A DNA stretch of 64,000 nucleotides from an uncultured Bacteroidota bacterium (lineage in GTDB: Bacteria > Bacteroidota > Bacteroidia > UKL13-3). Of the stretch, positions 1 to 8,947 are shown in pieces (the first letter of the stretch is position 1; each line of letters opens with the position of its first letter). Below the pieces are notes generated by a model. It saw only the letters and a list, made by a program, of their open reading frames with translations. It had not been told where the DNA came from and searched no databases. The stretch is from NCBI GenBank assembly GCA_903850915.1, contig CAINMV010000010.1, positions 126,980-190,979 on the forward strand. Reading direction: 5' to 3'. The position numbers were made by a program, and so were the translations under genes.

Positions 1-1221
1 TTCGCCCAATGCACGTTCCATTTTCACTATAGCCTCATCACGAGTTTGAGCACTTACAATAAGCTTCGCAATCATACTGTCATAATTAGGAGGAATTGTA
101 TATCCAGCATAAACGTGAGTATCTACACGCACGCCATGACCACCTGGGCGATTTAATTGCGTTATTTTACCCGGACAAGGACGGAAGTTATTTTTAGGAT
201 CTTCGGCATTGATACGGCATTCGATGGCGTGTTTCAATGGGAAATAATTTTTTCCGGAAATCGGCACTCCGGCGGCAATTAGAATCTGTTCTTTAATCAA
301 ATCATAGTTAATTACCTCCTCTGTAACTGGATGTTCCACCTGGATTCGCGTATTCATTTCCATGAAATAAAAGTTCTTGTGTTTGTCGACCAAAAACTCG
401 ATGGTCCCTACGCCTTCGTATTTGATGGCCTCTGCTCCTTTGATAGCAGCTTCGCCCATTTGCTCACGCATTATTTGATCAATAAATGGAGAAGGACTTT
501 CTTCGATTAATTTTTGATGACGACGCTGAATACTGCAATCCCGCTCGCTAAGGTGACAAACTTTTCCGTATTGATCGCCGGCCAATTGAATTTCGATGTG
601 ACGTGGCTCTTCAATATATTTTTCCATATACATGGCGCCATTACCAAACGCGGCTGTAGCTTCTGTAGTTGCACTATCCCACGCTGAAATTAGCTCATCA
701 TCCTTCCAAATAATTCGCATTCCCTTACCACCACCGCCGGCGGTAGCCTTAATAATAACAGGGTAACCAATTTTTTTGGCAACTGATTTTGCTTCTTCTA
801 TATTTTCGAGCAATCCTTCACTACCGGGGATGCAAGGAACACCGGCCTTCTTCATGGTATCCTTGGCGTTGCTTTTATCCCCCATCTGATTAATTTGCTC
901 TGGTGTAGCACCAATAAACTTAATGCCATGTTTAGCACAGATGCCACTAAACTTGGCATTTTCACTTAAGAAACCATAACCAGGATGAATTGCATCTGCA
1001 TTTGTAATTTCAGCGGCTGCAATTAAACTAGGAATATTAAGATATGATTGAATGGAAGGAGGTGGACCGATACAAACGGCCTCATCGGCGAATCTAACAT
1101 GCAAACTTTCTTTGTCGGCAGTACTATAAACGGCAACCGTTTTAATACCCATTTCTTTACAGGTACGAATGATGCGTAATGCAATTTCCCCTCTGTTGGC
1201 AATTAATATTTTTTTGAACAT
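1..1221 (-). CDS. accC: Biotin carboxylase subunit of acetyl-CoA carboxylase (3' end missing)
   Basis: Carboxylates the biotin of AccB using ATP and bicarbonate, the first half-reaction of malonyl-CoA synthesis in the cytoplasm. Translation from the ATG at 1219-1221 gives [17 protein letters not shown], the classic opening of the biotin carboxylase N-terminal domain. The glycine-rich ATP-grasp loop GGGGKGM and the catalytic-domain block [13 protein letters not shown] follow in order. 407 codons are present and the frame is open at base 1, so about 40 or more C-terminal residues lie outside the window. It follows accB on the same strand after 109 bases, the usual accB-accC order. Propionyl-CoA or pyruvate carboxylase subunits share this domain, but the adjacent short AccB makes acetyl-CoA carboxylase most likely. 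Confidence 0.95.
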   Translation of the reverse strand, partial: MFKKILIANRGEIALRIIRTCKEMGIKTVAVYSTADKESLHVRFADEAVCIGPPPSIQSYLNIPSLIAAAEITNADAIHPGYGFLSENAKFSGICAKHGIKFIGATPEQINQMGDKSNAKDTMKKAGVPCIPGSEGLLENIEEAKSVAKKIGYPVIIKATAGGGGKGMRIIWKDDELISAWDSATTEATAAFGNGAMYMEKYIEEPRHIEIQLAGDQYGKVCHLSERDCSIQRRHQKLIEESPSPFIDQIMREQMGEAAIKGAEAIKYEGVGTIEFLVDKHKNFYFMEMNTRIQVEHPVTEEVINYDLIKEQILIAAGVPISGKNYFPLKHAIECRINAEDPKNNFRPCPGKITQLNRPGGHGVRVDTHVYAGYTIPPNYDSMIAKLIVSAQTRDEAIVKMERALGE

Positions 1222-1330
1222 TTGTTGTCTTTGCTAATTTAATAAAATACTGAATTATAAAGATAGGCTCCATTTGTGGTTTACACCAACATAAATGAAT
1301 TGCGTTTAAGCTCTAACGAATTCGCTTGTA

Positions 1331-1795
1331 TTAATTGGGTTGTACAAGGAACAACGGCTGATCAAATTCCACTGGTGTTCCACTTTCAACTAAAATCTTC
1401 ACAATAGTTCCAGATATTTCGCTTTCTATTTCGTTAAAAAGCTTCATTGCCTCAATGATACATAATACCTTTCCGGGTACTATTGCATCTCCAACATTAA
1501 TAAAAGGTGGTTTTTCGGGGCTAGCTGCTCGATAGAATGTGCCAATCATTGGGGCTTTAACCGTTATCAGATTGGACTTCTCTTCCACTGGAGCAACAAC
1601 AGGAGCTGATGAAACAGCAGATGGCTGATGCGGAGCAACGGCGGCTTGGGTATGAATTACAGGAGCACTTGTATAGGTTACCTGCTTTTCGTTCTTTTTA
1701 ATGCAAAGTTTGAAATCGGGTTTCTCGATACTAACTTCATCTACACCGGCATCCGATACCAGCTTTATTAAGGTTTGAATTTCTTTAAATTCCAT
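1331..1795 (-). CDS. accB: Biotin carboxyl carrier protein of acetyl-CoA carboxylase
   Basis: Carries the carboxybiotin between AccC and the carboxyltransferase. The 154-aa length fits AccB. Residues 1-35 form the short N-terminal segment, 44-72 are an Ala/Pro/Val-rich linker, and 75-154 form the biotinyl domain with the biotinylation motif EAMKL, so Lys118 is the expected biotin site. The upstream element NLITVKAPMIGTFYRA is typical of acetyl-CoA carboxylase BCCP rather than of pyruvate carboxylase. First gene of an accB-accC unit, divergent from the exbB operon, with a good Bacteroidota -7 element just upstream at 1819-1826. Confidence 0.95.
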   Translation of the reverse strand: MEFKEIQTLIKLVSDAGVDEVSIEKPDFKLCIKKNEKQVTYTSAPVIHTQAAVAPHQPSAVSSAPVVAPVEEKSNLITVKAPMIGTFYRAASPEKPPFINVGDAIVPGKVLCIIEAMKLFNEIESEISGTIVKILVESGTPVEFDQPLFLVQPN

Positions 1796-1818
1796 TGTAA
1801 AATGATTTTAAAACGTTT

Positions 1819-1826
1819 CAAAAGTA
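1819..1826 (-). promoter_or_regulatory. Promoter -7 element for accB-accC
   Basis: On the minus strand this reads TACTTTTG, an exact match to the Bacteroidota -7 consensus TANNTTTG. A TTG for the -33 position lies at 1843-1845 (minus strand), 16 bases upstream. The predicted mRNA leader is about 20 bases. Confidence 0.6.
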
Positions 1827-2190
1827 GAAAAATAAAGCAAAACAAAAAAAATCATCTTAAATAAGGAGTTTTAGACGCCCAAAAAGGCCCACTTTTGAAA
1901 AATACCTCGGTTTTGTAAAAAAACGATAACGTTAATAAAAAGCTTTATAGAATATGCAACCGTCCCTGGAAATTCGTCGATTGGTTACCAAATTGTTAAT
2001 TTTCACTCCATAAATTTAATCAAAAATCAGTTTAAACCTTAAAACCGAAGCCAAAAAAACGCATTCTTTTCGTCTTTAATTGCCACAACATGCATACAGC
2101 AAGGAAAGACCAACCAAACATTTACGTTTTCAGGGCAACATTAACCAAATTTCATATAACTTATCTCGAATTATTCCTTTTTTCAAAAAC

Positions 2191-2220
2191 TTGTATAGCT
2201 ACCAAAAGGTTTTATATTTG
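2191..2220 (+). promoter_or_regulatory. Promoter of the exbB-exbD-exbD-tonB operon
   Basis: TTG at 2191-2193, a 19-base spacer and TATATTTG at 2213-2220 match the Bacteroidota housekeeping promoter (TTG, 17-23 bases, TANNTTTG). Transcription should start near 2225, leaving a leader of roughly 58 bases before the exbB ATG at 2283. Confidence 0.7.
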
Positions 2221-2282
2221 CACCTCATCAAAAAAATCAAACATCTTAATTTAATACTCAATCATTTTTTCAATTTCGTATT

Positions 2283-3113
2283 ATGGCAAACACACCAACA
2301 CCTGTAGCACCTAGTTCAGGCGCAAACAATTCAAAAGTGAACATCTCTCTGGCAGCGATAGTGATTCCGGCCCTTTTCATCGTTAGTTATTGCGTTTTTA
2401 AATTTGTTTTTGGAAATGGAGCAAACTTTCAAGGGGGCAATAATGAAGGTCACCCATTACCTGGGAATTATTTCGGACAAGTATACAAAGGTGGATTTAT
2501 TGTGCCTATTTTGATGACGATGTTTTTAATTGTAGTAACCTTTGTGATAGAGCGTTTTATCACCATTTCTAAAGCACAAGGATCAGGTTCTACTGTAAAT
2601 TTTGTTCGTAAGGTGAAATTGTCATTGGTTGCAAACAACGTTGATGGAGCAATACGTGAGTGTGATACCCACAAAGGTTCTGTTGCAAACATTGTTCGCG
2701 CAGGATTGATGCGTTACAAAGCTGTTGCTAACAGCACCGACATAACAAAAGATCATAAGCTGGAATTAATTCAAAAAGAAATTGAAGAAGCTTCAGCACT
2801 AGAAATGCCGATGTTAGAGCGTAACTTAGTAATTTTAGCGACTATTGCATCCGTAGCAACTTTATTTGGATTACTGGGTACTGTACTTGGTATGATTCGT
2901 TCGTTCGCAGCGTTGGCATCTGAAGGTGGAAGCGGCGCAGAAGCCTTAGCAACAGGTATATCAGAGGCTTTGATTAATACTGCATTAGGTATTGGTACCT
3001 CCGCATTATCTATTGTGATGTATAATTATTTCACAACACAAATCGACAAATTGACTTTTGGTATTGATGAGGTGGGTTATAGTATAATTGCTTCATTCAA
3101 AGCAAACTATTAA
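2283..3113 (+). CDS. exbB: MotA/TolQ/ExbB proton channel family protein
   Basis: Inner-membrane proton-channel subunit that works with ExbD to energise TonB. The protein is 276 aa. Hydrophobic segments are at about 20-43, 70-92, 183-210 and 225-255, one more at the N terminus than in the three-helix E. coli ExbB, as is common in Bacteroidota. The block around LLGTVLGMIRSFAAL and ISEALINTALGIG is the family core lining the channel. First gene of a four-gene operon with two exbD genes and tonB, 67 bases ahead of the first exbD. TolQ is the alternative, but the linked tonB favours ExbB. Confidence 0.93.
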   Translation: MANTPTPVAPSSGANNSKVNISLAAIVIPALFIVSYCVFKFVFGNGANFQGGNNEGHPLPGNYFGQVYKGGFIVPILMTMFLIVVTFVIERFITISKAQGSGSTVNFVRKVKLSLVANNVDGAIRECDTHKGSVANIVRAGLMRYKAVANSTDITKDHKLELIQKEIEEASALEMPMLERNLVILATIASVATLFGLLGTVLGMIRSFAALASEGGSGAEALATGISEALINTALGIGTSALSIVMYNYFTTQIDKLTFGIDEVGYSIIASFKANY

Positions 3114-3180
3114 TCCTGGCGACCAAAGGCATTTACCTTTTTGTCGTTAACCCTATAAACAATTATAATTTCAACATACA

Positions 3181-3813
3181 ATGCCAAAAGTAAAAGTAGC
3201 GAGGAAGAGCACTGCAATTGACATGACTGCTATGTGTGACGTAGCGTTTTTGTTACTCACCTTCTTTATCCTCACCACCAAGTTTAAACCTAAAGATCCT
3301 GTAGTTGTTGATATTCCAAGTTCACATGGAAAGCAAATCAAAGCCAAGGAAGTAGTACTTATTACCGTGAGCACCGACGGAAAGGCGTTTTGGGATATTG
3401 ACAACCCAAAAGTAAGACAAAGTACTTTAGAGCAAATGGCAGAGCGCTATAAGATACAGTTTACCACTGAAGAGTATACCCAATTTAGAAATGCTGGCGC
3501 GGTGGGTGTGCCGATGTCGCAATTAAAAGCATGGTTAAATTTAGGCCCTGATAAGCGCAATGCTCCTGGTGTGGCGACTGGAATTCCAAAAGACACTGTT
3601 CTATTGGGAAATGAACTTGGTGATTGGCTTCTTTGCTCTAAAATTGCTTACAAGGTAGAAGAAAAGAAGGATGCTATTATTGCGATTAAAGGAGATAAGT
3701 CGACAGACTATCCCGCCATTAAAACAGTAATAAAAACCTTCGAACTTCGTAAAATTTTACGTTTCAACTTTGTAACTTCATTAGAAGGCAAGGAAGATGC
3801 AATTGTTCAATAA
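3181..3813 (+). CDS. exbD: ExbD/TolR family protein, first copy
   Basis: Single-span inner-membrane partner of ExbB. The transmembrane helix is at about 18-34, and the motif IDMTAMCDVAFLLLTFF carries the conserved membrane aspartate (Asp20) needed for proton flow. At 210 aa it is well above the roughly 140 aa of E. coli ExbD. The excess is in the periplasmic part, including an insertion near residues 115-145 rich in Gly/Pro. Lies between exbB and a second, only distantly similar exbD, 18 bases before the latter, so all four genes are probably cotranscribed. Confidence 0.92.
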   Translation: MPKVKVARKSTAIDMTAMCDVAFLLLTFFILTTKFKPKDPVVVDIPSSHGKQIKAKEVVLITVSTDGKAFWDIDNPKVRQSTLEQMAERYKIQFTTEEYTQFRNAGAVGVPMSQLKAWLNLGPDKRNAPGVATGIPKDTVLLGNELGDWLLCSKIAYKVEEKKDAIIAIKGDKSTDYPAIKTVIKTFELRKILRFNFVTSLEGKEDAIVQ

Positions 3814-3831
3814 CAATAATAATTTAGCAAC

Positions 3832-4440
3832 ATGGCAGAAATGAATACCGGCTCCGGTGGGGGGCATAAAAAAAAGGGAGGCAAGTTTATATTAACTGAA
3901 GGGGGATCTCGTGCAAAAAAGGTAAGCACCCGAGTAGATATGACCCCAATGGTGGATTTAGGATTTCTCCTGATCACCTTTTTTATTTTCACTACCACCA
4001 TGAGCAAGCCTGCTTCTATGGAAGTAAATAAGCCTTCTACCGAAAAGCCTATTGAAAAAAACGAGGTGAAAGAATCGCGCACCATGACAGTTTTATTAGG
4101 GAAGGACAATCAAATTTTTTATTTCATGGGTATTAACGACCCAGACCATAAAAAGATCCCTCAAATTAATATCACTGATTTCTCTGAATACGGCATGCGT
4201 AAAGCTTTGATGGAGAAAGATAAAGAAGTGAGAGCTGCATCAGGTTACTCCGATCCAAACATGACTGACTACGCCAAGAATGGTGTTGTTGTAATTATAA
4301 AACCTTGCGACAATTCTGTTTATAAAAATATTGTAGACATCCTCGATGAGATGAAAGTAACCGGTATTAAATCGTTTGCATGGGCTGAAGTAGCCCCCGT
4401 AGACCTTACCTTATTGGAGAAAAGCAATCTTAACAAATAA
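3832..4440 (+). CDS. exbD: ExbD/TolR family protein, second copy
   Basis: Second ExbD-like subunit, 202 aa. A Lys/Gly-rich cytoplasmic tail (1-34) precedes VDMTPMVDLGFLLITFF, with the conserved aspartate at Asp42 in the single helix (about 40-57). The periplasmic region is again long. The helix motif resembles the first copy, but the rest has diverged strongly, so the pair is an old duplication rather than a recent one. Possibly the two copies form a heteromeric ExbD assembly or serve different TonB proteins. Lies 53 bases before tonB. Confidence 0.92.
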   Translation: MAEMNTGSGGGHKKKGGKFILTEGGSRAKKVSTRVDMTPMVDLGFLLITFFIFTTTMSKPASMEVNKPSTEKPIEKNEVKESRTMTVLLGKDNQIFYFMGINDPDHKKIPQINITDFSEYGMRKALMEKDKEVRAASGYSDPNMTDYAKNGVVVIIKPCDNSVYKNIVDILDEMKVTGIKSFAWAEVAPVDLTLLEKSNLNK

Positions 4441-4493
4441 CCATTTACTTTTAACTCAAATCAAGTATATACTTATAAATTAAGTTTATTACG

Positions 4494-5291
4494 ATGGAAG
4501 CCAAAGACATAAATAAATTAACACTGGACGATATGGTGTTTGAATTCCGTAACAAAAATTACGGCTCCTATATCCTCCGAAAAATTTACGACAAGAACGT
4601 CACAATTAGTTCAGGAATTGCTTCAGCGCTATTTTTGCTCTTCGTTGCCTCTCCTTATTTATTGGCGCTTTCAAAGAGCGCAAAAGCAGAAAAGAAGATT
4701 GACCTATCTGAAGTGACTTTAGAGCAAGCGCCTCCGCAAGATAAAAACGAACCTCCTCCTCCTCCTGTGGAGCCTCCACCTCCATTAAAAAGCACCATTC
4801 AATTTACGCCGCCAGAACCGGTAGAAGACAATAAAGTGGTTGAAAATCGTGTAGTAACACAAGACGATTTAAAAGACCTCGACATTAGTAATAAGACTGA
4901 AACTGGCGATCCTAATGGTGTGGATCGGAGTTTACTTGACGATAATAACAAAGGGCCGGTAGAGGTAGAAGATAATTCTGTGCAAACGTACGTAGAACAA
5001 ATGCCTGAGTTTCCAGGAGGTGAAGCTGCTTTAAATGCCTATCTCGCCAAGAACATCAATTACCCTCAAATGGCTGTGGATAATGAAATACAAGGTAAGG
5101 TAATCGTGGAATTTGTGGTTGGCAAAGATGGATCTATTCGTGATGCTAAATTAGTTAAAGGCATTGGATTTGGTTGTAACGAAGAAGCAGTGCGCGTAAT
5201 TAAAAACATGCCGAAGTGGCAAGCAGGAAAACAAAATGGAAGAGAGGTAAATGTAAGTTACCGTGTTCCAGTTAAATTTATTTTAAAATAA
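4494..5291 (+). CDS. tonB: TonB energy-transducing protein
   Basis: Links the inner-membrane ExbB/ExbD motor to outer-membrane TonB-dependent receptors. The protein is 265 aa: a cytoplasmic N-terminal segment of about 39 residues containing LDDMVFEFRNKNYGSY, one helix at 40-59, a proline-rich periplasmic spacer near 79-110 (runs such as EPPPPPVEPPPP), and a C-terminal TonB domain from about 172 (EFPGGEAAL, NYPQMA, VEFVVGKDG, VPVKFIL). The long cytoplasmic N-terminus is typical of Bacteroidota TonB. Last gene of the operon, followed by a strong terminator at 5298-5350. Confidence 0.94.
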   Translation: MEAKDINKLTLDDMVFEFRNKNYGSYILRKIYDKNVTISSGIASALFLLFVASPYLLALSKSAKAEKKIDLSEVTLEQAPPQDKNEPPPPPVEPPPPLKSTIQFTPPEPVEDNKVVENRVVTQDDLKDLDISNKTETGDPNGVDRSLLDDNNKGPVEVEDNSVQTYVEQMPEFPGGEAALNAYLAKNINYPQMAVDNEIQGKVIVEFVVGKDGSIRDAKLVKGIGFGCNEEAVRVIKNMPKWQAGKQNGREVNVSYRVPVKFILK

Positions 5292-5297
5292 TTTATT

Positions 5298-5350
5298 TTT
5301 AAGCTATAAAAAAAGGCAACCGAATCGGTTGCCTTTTTTTATAGCTTAAA
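5298..5350 (+). terminator. Very long palindromic terminator after tonB
   Basis: Two perfectly complementary 26-base arms (5298-5323 and 5325-5350) around a single central base. The GC core is GGCAACCGA/TCGGTTGCC, flanked inside the stem by A7 and T7 tracts and then AGCTAT/ATAGCT. Realistically a hairpin with a 3- to 5-base loop. Because the T tract exists on both strands it could stop transcription in either direction. It ends the tonB operon and lies just upstream of the hppD promoter. Confidence 0.9.
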
Positions 5351-5374
5351 TTTCCATACCAACCTCAAAAAGAT

Positions 5375-5382
5375 TAAATTTG
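5375..5382 (+). promoter_or_regulatory. Promoter -7 element for hppD
   Basis: TAAATTTG matches TANNTTTG exactly. No clear TTG is found at the -33 distance. It decides the start codon: an in-frame TTG at 5380 lies inside this element, so translation must begin at the ATG at 5404. Confidence 0.6.
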
Positions 5383-5403
5383 CTGTTCTTAATTCTAATC
5401 ACA

Positions 5404-6519
5404 ATGGCTGAAACTAATACCAATATAACACCCGACTTTTTACCCTTAAACGGCACCGATCACGTAGAATTTTATGTGGGTAATGCCAAGCAAGCAGCTC
5501 ATTTTTACAAAACAGCTTTCGGGTTTCAGAGTACCGCATATTGTGGTCCTGAGACAGGTGTACGCGACCGTGTGAGCTATGTGTTGCAGCAAAATAAAAT
5601 TCGCTTTGTACTTACTACACCATTAAACTCGAAGCATGAGATAAATCAACATTTAGCAAAACACGGTGATGGTGTTAAAATATTAGCTCTCTTAGTTGAC
5701 GATGCTTACGATGCCTTTGAACAAACCACCAAGCGTGGTGCAAAGCCTTATCAGGAACCCAAAACTCACACCGATGAATTTGGGACTGTAAAAACTAGTG
5801 GTATTTATACCTATGGAGAAACAGTGCATTTGTTTGTAGAGCGCAAAGATTATACTGGACCCTTTATGCCTGGTTTCAAAAAATGGGAGAGCGAATATAA
5901 CCCAGCGCCATCTAACTTACTGTATGTAGATCATTGCGTAGGAAATGTAGGTTGGAACCGAATGAATGAAGTGGTAAAATGGTATGAAGACGTTATGGGT
6001 TTCAGAAATATTTTGAGCTTCGACGATAAGCAAATTAATACCGAATATTCTGCGCTAATGAGTAAAGTAATGAGTAACGGTAATGGTTATGTAAAGTTTC
6101 CTATTAATGAGCCTGCCGAAGGCAAAAAGAAATCTCAAATTGAGGAATACCTAGATTTCTATGAGGATGAAGGCGTACAACATGTAGCTATTGCAACAAC
6201 TGATATTATTAGTACTGTGCGCGATTTAAAAAGTCGCGGAGTGGAATTTTTACGTACACCAAGCACCTATTATCAAGATTTGATATCTAGGGTTGGAATC
6301 ATTGATGAAGACCTTAAGCCTTTGGAAGAACTTGGAATTCTTGTTGACCGTGATGATGAAGGATATTTACTTCAAATTTTCACAAAGCCATTAGAAGACA
6401 GACCTACTTTATTTTTTGAAATAATACAACGTAAAGGGGCCAAGTCATTTGGAGCTGGAAACTTTAAAGCTTTATTCGAATCGATAGAAAGAGAGCAAGC
6501 CTTACGTGGTAACTTATAA
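5404..6519 (+). CDS. hppD: 4-Hydroxyphenylpyruvate dioxygenase
   Basis: Converts 4-hydroxyphenylpyruvate to homogentisate, the second step of tyrosine breakdown, with a non-haem iron. The protein is 371 aa from the ATG at 5404, a normal HPPD length, with two vicinal-oxygen-chelate halves. The three iron ligands are visible in the expected contexts: His177 (YVDHCVGNV), His260 (GVQHVAIAT) and Glu339 (LFFEIIQR). The C-terminal GAGNFKALFESIEREQ is the conserved helix that covers the active site. Single transcription unit with its own promoter, convergent with aat. Hydroxymandelate synthase is a relative, but the length and C terminus fit HPPD. Confidence 0.95.
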   Translation: MAETNTNITPDFLPLNGTDHVEFYVGNAKQAAHFYKTAFGFQSTAYCGPETGVRDRVSYVLQQNKIRFVLTTPLNSKHEINQHLAKHGDGVKILALLVDDAYDAFEQTTKRGAKPYQEPKTHTDEFGTVKTSGIYTYGETVHLFVERKDYTGPFMPGFKKWESEYNPAPSNLLYVDHCVGNVGWNRMNEVVKWYEDVMGFRNILSFDDKQINTEYSALMSKVMSNGNGYVKFPINEPAEGKKKSQIEEYLDFYEDEGVQHVAIATTDIISTVRDLKSRGVEFLRTPSTYYQDLISRVGIIDEDLKPLEELGILVDRDDEGYLLQIFTKPLEDRPTLFFEIIQRKGAKSFGAGNFKALFESIEREQALRGNL

Positions 6520-6549
6520 TTTCCGCCTACCTACTTTCCTGTTTTTTCA

Positions 6550-7188
6550 TCAAGTCGACTCCCGCAGTATTTTTTCGTATTCTTCGCGAGAGATAAATTT
6601 TGCCCCCATACTTTCGAGATGTGGCGTATGAACCTGACAATCGATCATCTTGTATTGAAATGACGTAGCGAGCCAAATTAAGGCCGCTTTAGATGCATTG
6701 CTAACATGACTAAACATACTCTCGCCACAAAAAACGCCACCTACCTCAACACCATACAATCCGCCTACCAATCGAGCATTATTCCATACCTCAAAACTAT
6801 GTGCAATTCCTTCTTTATGAAGCGATATATACGCACGTTCCATTTCATTGGTAATCCAGGTGCCATCTTGCCCCTCCCGTTGCACCTTGGCGCAATGATG
6901 GATAACTTCTGAAAAAGAAGTATTTCGGCGCATTTCAAACTTTCCGGAGAGCATGACTTGCTTCATGCTTTTTGTGATTTTTATATCACCTGGAAACAGC
7001 ACAAAACGTTGATGCGGACTATACCAAAGAATTGGTGACTCATCGCTATACCATGGAAAAATTCCATTTTTATATGCATTTATAAGTCGCGCTGTGCTTA
7101 GGTCGCCGCCATAGGCCAACAAACCATCCGCATCTGCCAAGGCTACATCCGGGAACAAGTTACTATTCTTTTTTAGTTCAATGATCAT
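6550..7188 (-). CDS. aat: Leucyl/phenylalanyl-tRNA-protein transferase
   Basis: Transfers Leu or Phe from tRNA to N-terminal Arg/Lys of proteins, marking them for ClpAP through the N-degron pathway. The protein is 212 aa, within the usual range. Family motifs include NGIFPWYSDESPILWYSPH near the N terminus, GGLYGVEVGGVFCGESMF in the middle and IDCQVHTPHLESMGA towards the end. The ATG overlaps the stop of the upstream membrane gene by four bases (ATGA), implying translational coupling. Convergent with hppD, 30 bases apart. Confidence 0.95.
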   Translation of the reverse strand: MIIELKKNSNLFPDVALADADGLLAYGGDLSTARLINAYKNGIFPWYSDESPILWYSPHQRFVLFPGDIKITKSMKQVMLSGKFEMRRNTSFSEVIHHCAKVQREGQDGTWITNEMERAYISLHKEGIAHSFEVWNNARLVGGLYGVEVGGVFCGESMFSHVSNASKAALIWLATSFQYKMIDCQVHTPHLESMGAKFISREEYEKILREST

Positions 7189-8795
7189 TTCGTGTCGGCG
7201 TGCAAGTTCTCTTTTATCTCATTCCAGTTTGGTGTTTGTCCGGCATCTACTTGCGCAATAAATTGGGTAAAAGCGACAGCTCTTTTTTCATCATGCAATA
7301 ATGTATAGACTTCAAGCAATGCTTGTAAACTATTGCGAAAATCAGGTTGTATCTCTAAAGCTTTATATTCTTCTGCGATGGCATTACTAACTTGATTTAA
7401 TTGTAAATATGTACTCGCCAAATTATGGTGAGTTTGAGGATATACGTTATCAACACGAATGGCTTCACAATAAAAGTTGATGGCACTGAAATAATCCTTT
7501 CTTTGATGAAGAGCCATGGCTAAATCGTTATACGCACGAGGAGAAGTTTTGTTGTATTTTATCTCATTTTTATAAAATCGAACAGCATCGGACCATTGGC
7601 GATTTCGTGCAAATGATTTAGCGCTATAGGCTACTAAAAAAATTGAAATGAATATAAATAAAACAGGTTGCAAGTTTTTTGACGCTTCATGAATACCCAT
7701 TGCCATAGCAATTGCTACACCTAAAAAAGGGAAATAAAGCCAATGTTCGCGATATGTGACCGGCAATGGCAGTATGCCTGAATGCGGAATTAGAAAAACT
7801 AAAAACACGCCAATAGCGAGCATTAGTGCACGCCTATTAAAATACGAGGAATAAAACAGATAAAGCAGCGCACCCAGAATCATGAGTCCTCCCAATCCTA
7901 AAAAACTTAACGAAGAATACGCAAAATCAGGCTTACAATAATATTGATTTAAAGGCATAATCAACATGCCAAAATAGCGAGGCAACAATGTGAAAAATGT
8001 GATGATCCGAACCACAATAGTTTCATTATAAATTGTATTTGATGTTGAAGCAAGAGTGTTTAGACTCGAATATTTTTGATTCACTTGCACCGCTAAAAAG
8101 CAAATGCATATTATTAAAACCAATAATAATAAAATCACGTTCGACCTTTCCAACTTAGTTTTTGCAGGTTGAAAATACACTTCAAGAATTACCAGAACAA
8201 CAATTAATAAAACACCAAACTCGTTACTAAATAAAGCTGCGACGGCGGCAATGATTGCGAAAAAAGAATTGTAAAATTTCTTCGTATGCCTAAATTGGAT
8301 ATAAAAAATAAAACTCAGGAGGACAAACATCAATCCAAGCGGATAGCTCAATTCCGAAATATACGCGACTGCTTCTGTATTTATTGGATGAATGGCAAAA
8401 GTGGCAGCTGCAAAAAAAGCAGCTGAAGTATTAAACCCAAGTAAACACAAAAATGAAAACAAAAGGCATACATTTAAAGAATGAATTACTATTGAAAAAA
8501 GATGGTGTGGTGTTGATTTATTGCCAAATAATGTGTTCGCCAACGCATGACAAAATTCAGCATTGGGGCGATAAAAACCTTCATTGGTAAGATTATAGAT
8601 AATCTTAGATTGCTGATTTGCATAAATTTGAGGAATGTGTTTAAGGTCCTGAACATCCTGATTTTGAATAATAGAGACATCGTCATCCAAGATATAGTCA
8701 CCTCGGACAATTGGCAAATAGACTATTAAAGTTATTGCTAAAAGAAAAAGCAAGACTCTTTTTTTCTGAGCAACCAACCATTGAATAAAAATCAT
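7185..8795 (-). CDS. Polytopic membrane protein with C-terminal TPR repeats (TMTC / DUF1736-like)
   Basis: A 536-aa inner-membrane protein. Roughly the first 400 residues hold about ten hydrophobic helices; residues about 400-520 form TPR-like repeats (AYNDLAMALHQRKDYFSAINFY, THHNLASTYLQLNQVSNA). The N-terminal loop after helix 1 contains YILDDDVSIIQN and later FYRPN, HHLFSIVIHSLN and HPINTEAVAYI, which match the GT-C type glycosyltransferase fold of the TMTC family, where the acidic loop residues are catalytic. This suggests transfer of a sugar from a polyprenyl phosphate donor to envelope protein, but the substrate is not visible. Four-base overlap with aat. Confidence 0.75.
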   Translation of the reverse strand: MIFIQWLVAQKKRVLLFLLAITLIVYLPIVRGDYILDDDVSIIQNQDVQDLKHIPQIYANQQSKIIYNLTNEGFYRPNAEFCHALANTLFGNKSTPHHLFSIVIHSLNVCLLFSFLCLLGFNTSAAFFAAATFAIHPINTEAVAYISELSYPLGLMFVLLSFIFYIQFRHTKKFYNSFFAIIAAVAALFSNEFGVLLIVVLVILEVYFQPAKTKLERSNVILLLLVLIICICFLAVQVNQKYSSLNTLASTSNTIYNETIVVRIITFFTLLPRYFGMLIMPLNQYYCKPDFAYSSLSFLGLGGLMILGALLYLFYSSYFNRRALMLAIGVFLVFLIPHSGILPLPVTYREHWLYFPFLGVAIAMAMGIHEASKNLQPVLFIFISIFLVAYSAKSFARNRQWSDAVRFYKNEIKYNKTSPRAYNDLAMALHQRKDYFSAINFYCEAIRVDNVYPQTHHNLASTYLQLNQVSNAIAEEYKALEIQPDFRNSLQALLEVYTLLHDEKRAVAFTQFIAQVDAGQTPNWNEIKENLHADTK

Positions 8796-8907
8796 GACAG
8801 CAAAGTAAATAATTTCTAGGGGAAGTACGATTCATTTATAGTAATGAATTTCACAACTTTATTGAATTCACTAAAACAGATAAAAACACACAAATAAATC
8901 TTTTCTA

Positions 8908-8940
8908 TTGAGCGCTAATTTATTATTATAGCTAACTTTG
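8908..8940 (+). promoter_or_regulatory. Promoter of the saccharopine dehydrogenase-like gene
   Basis: TTG at 8908-8910, 22-base spacer, TAACTTTG at 8933-8940, an exact -7 match. The ATG at 8948 lies 8 bases after the element, so the leader should be only a few bases long. Confidence 0.65.
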
Positions 8941-8947
8941 CGGTGAT

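Larger units (their letters stand above)
1796..2282. other. Divergent intergenic region accB / exbB
   Basis: 487 bases without a convincing gene. It holds the accB promoter (1819-1826) at one end and the exbB promoter (2191-2220) at the other. The middle is A/T-rich. I see no hairpin, RNA gene or conserved small protein in it. An open frame from 2080 that runs into exbB has no protein-like composition. Confidence 0.6.

Noticed and set aside
2080-2307. 75-codon open frame upstream of and overlapping exbB
   Set aside because: Poor composition, overlaps the exbB promoter and start, and no recognisable family.
5380-5403. TTG start giving a longer HPPD
   Set aside because: The codon lies inside the TAAATTTG promoter element; ATG 5404 gives the normal N terminus.
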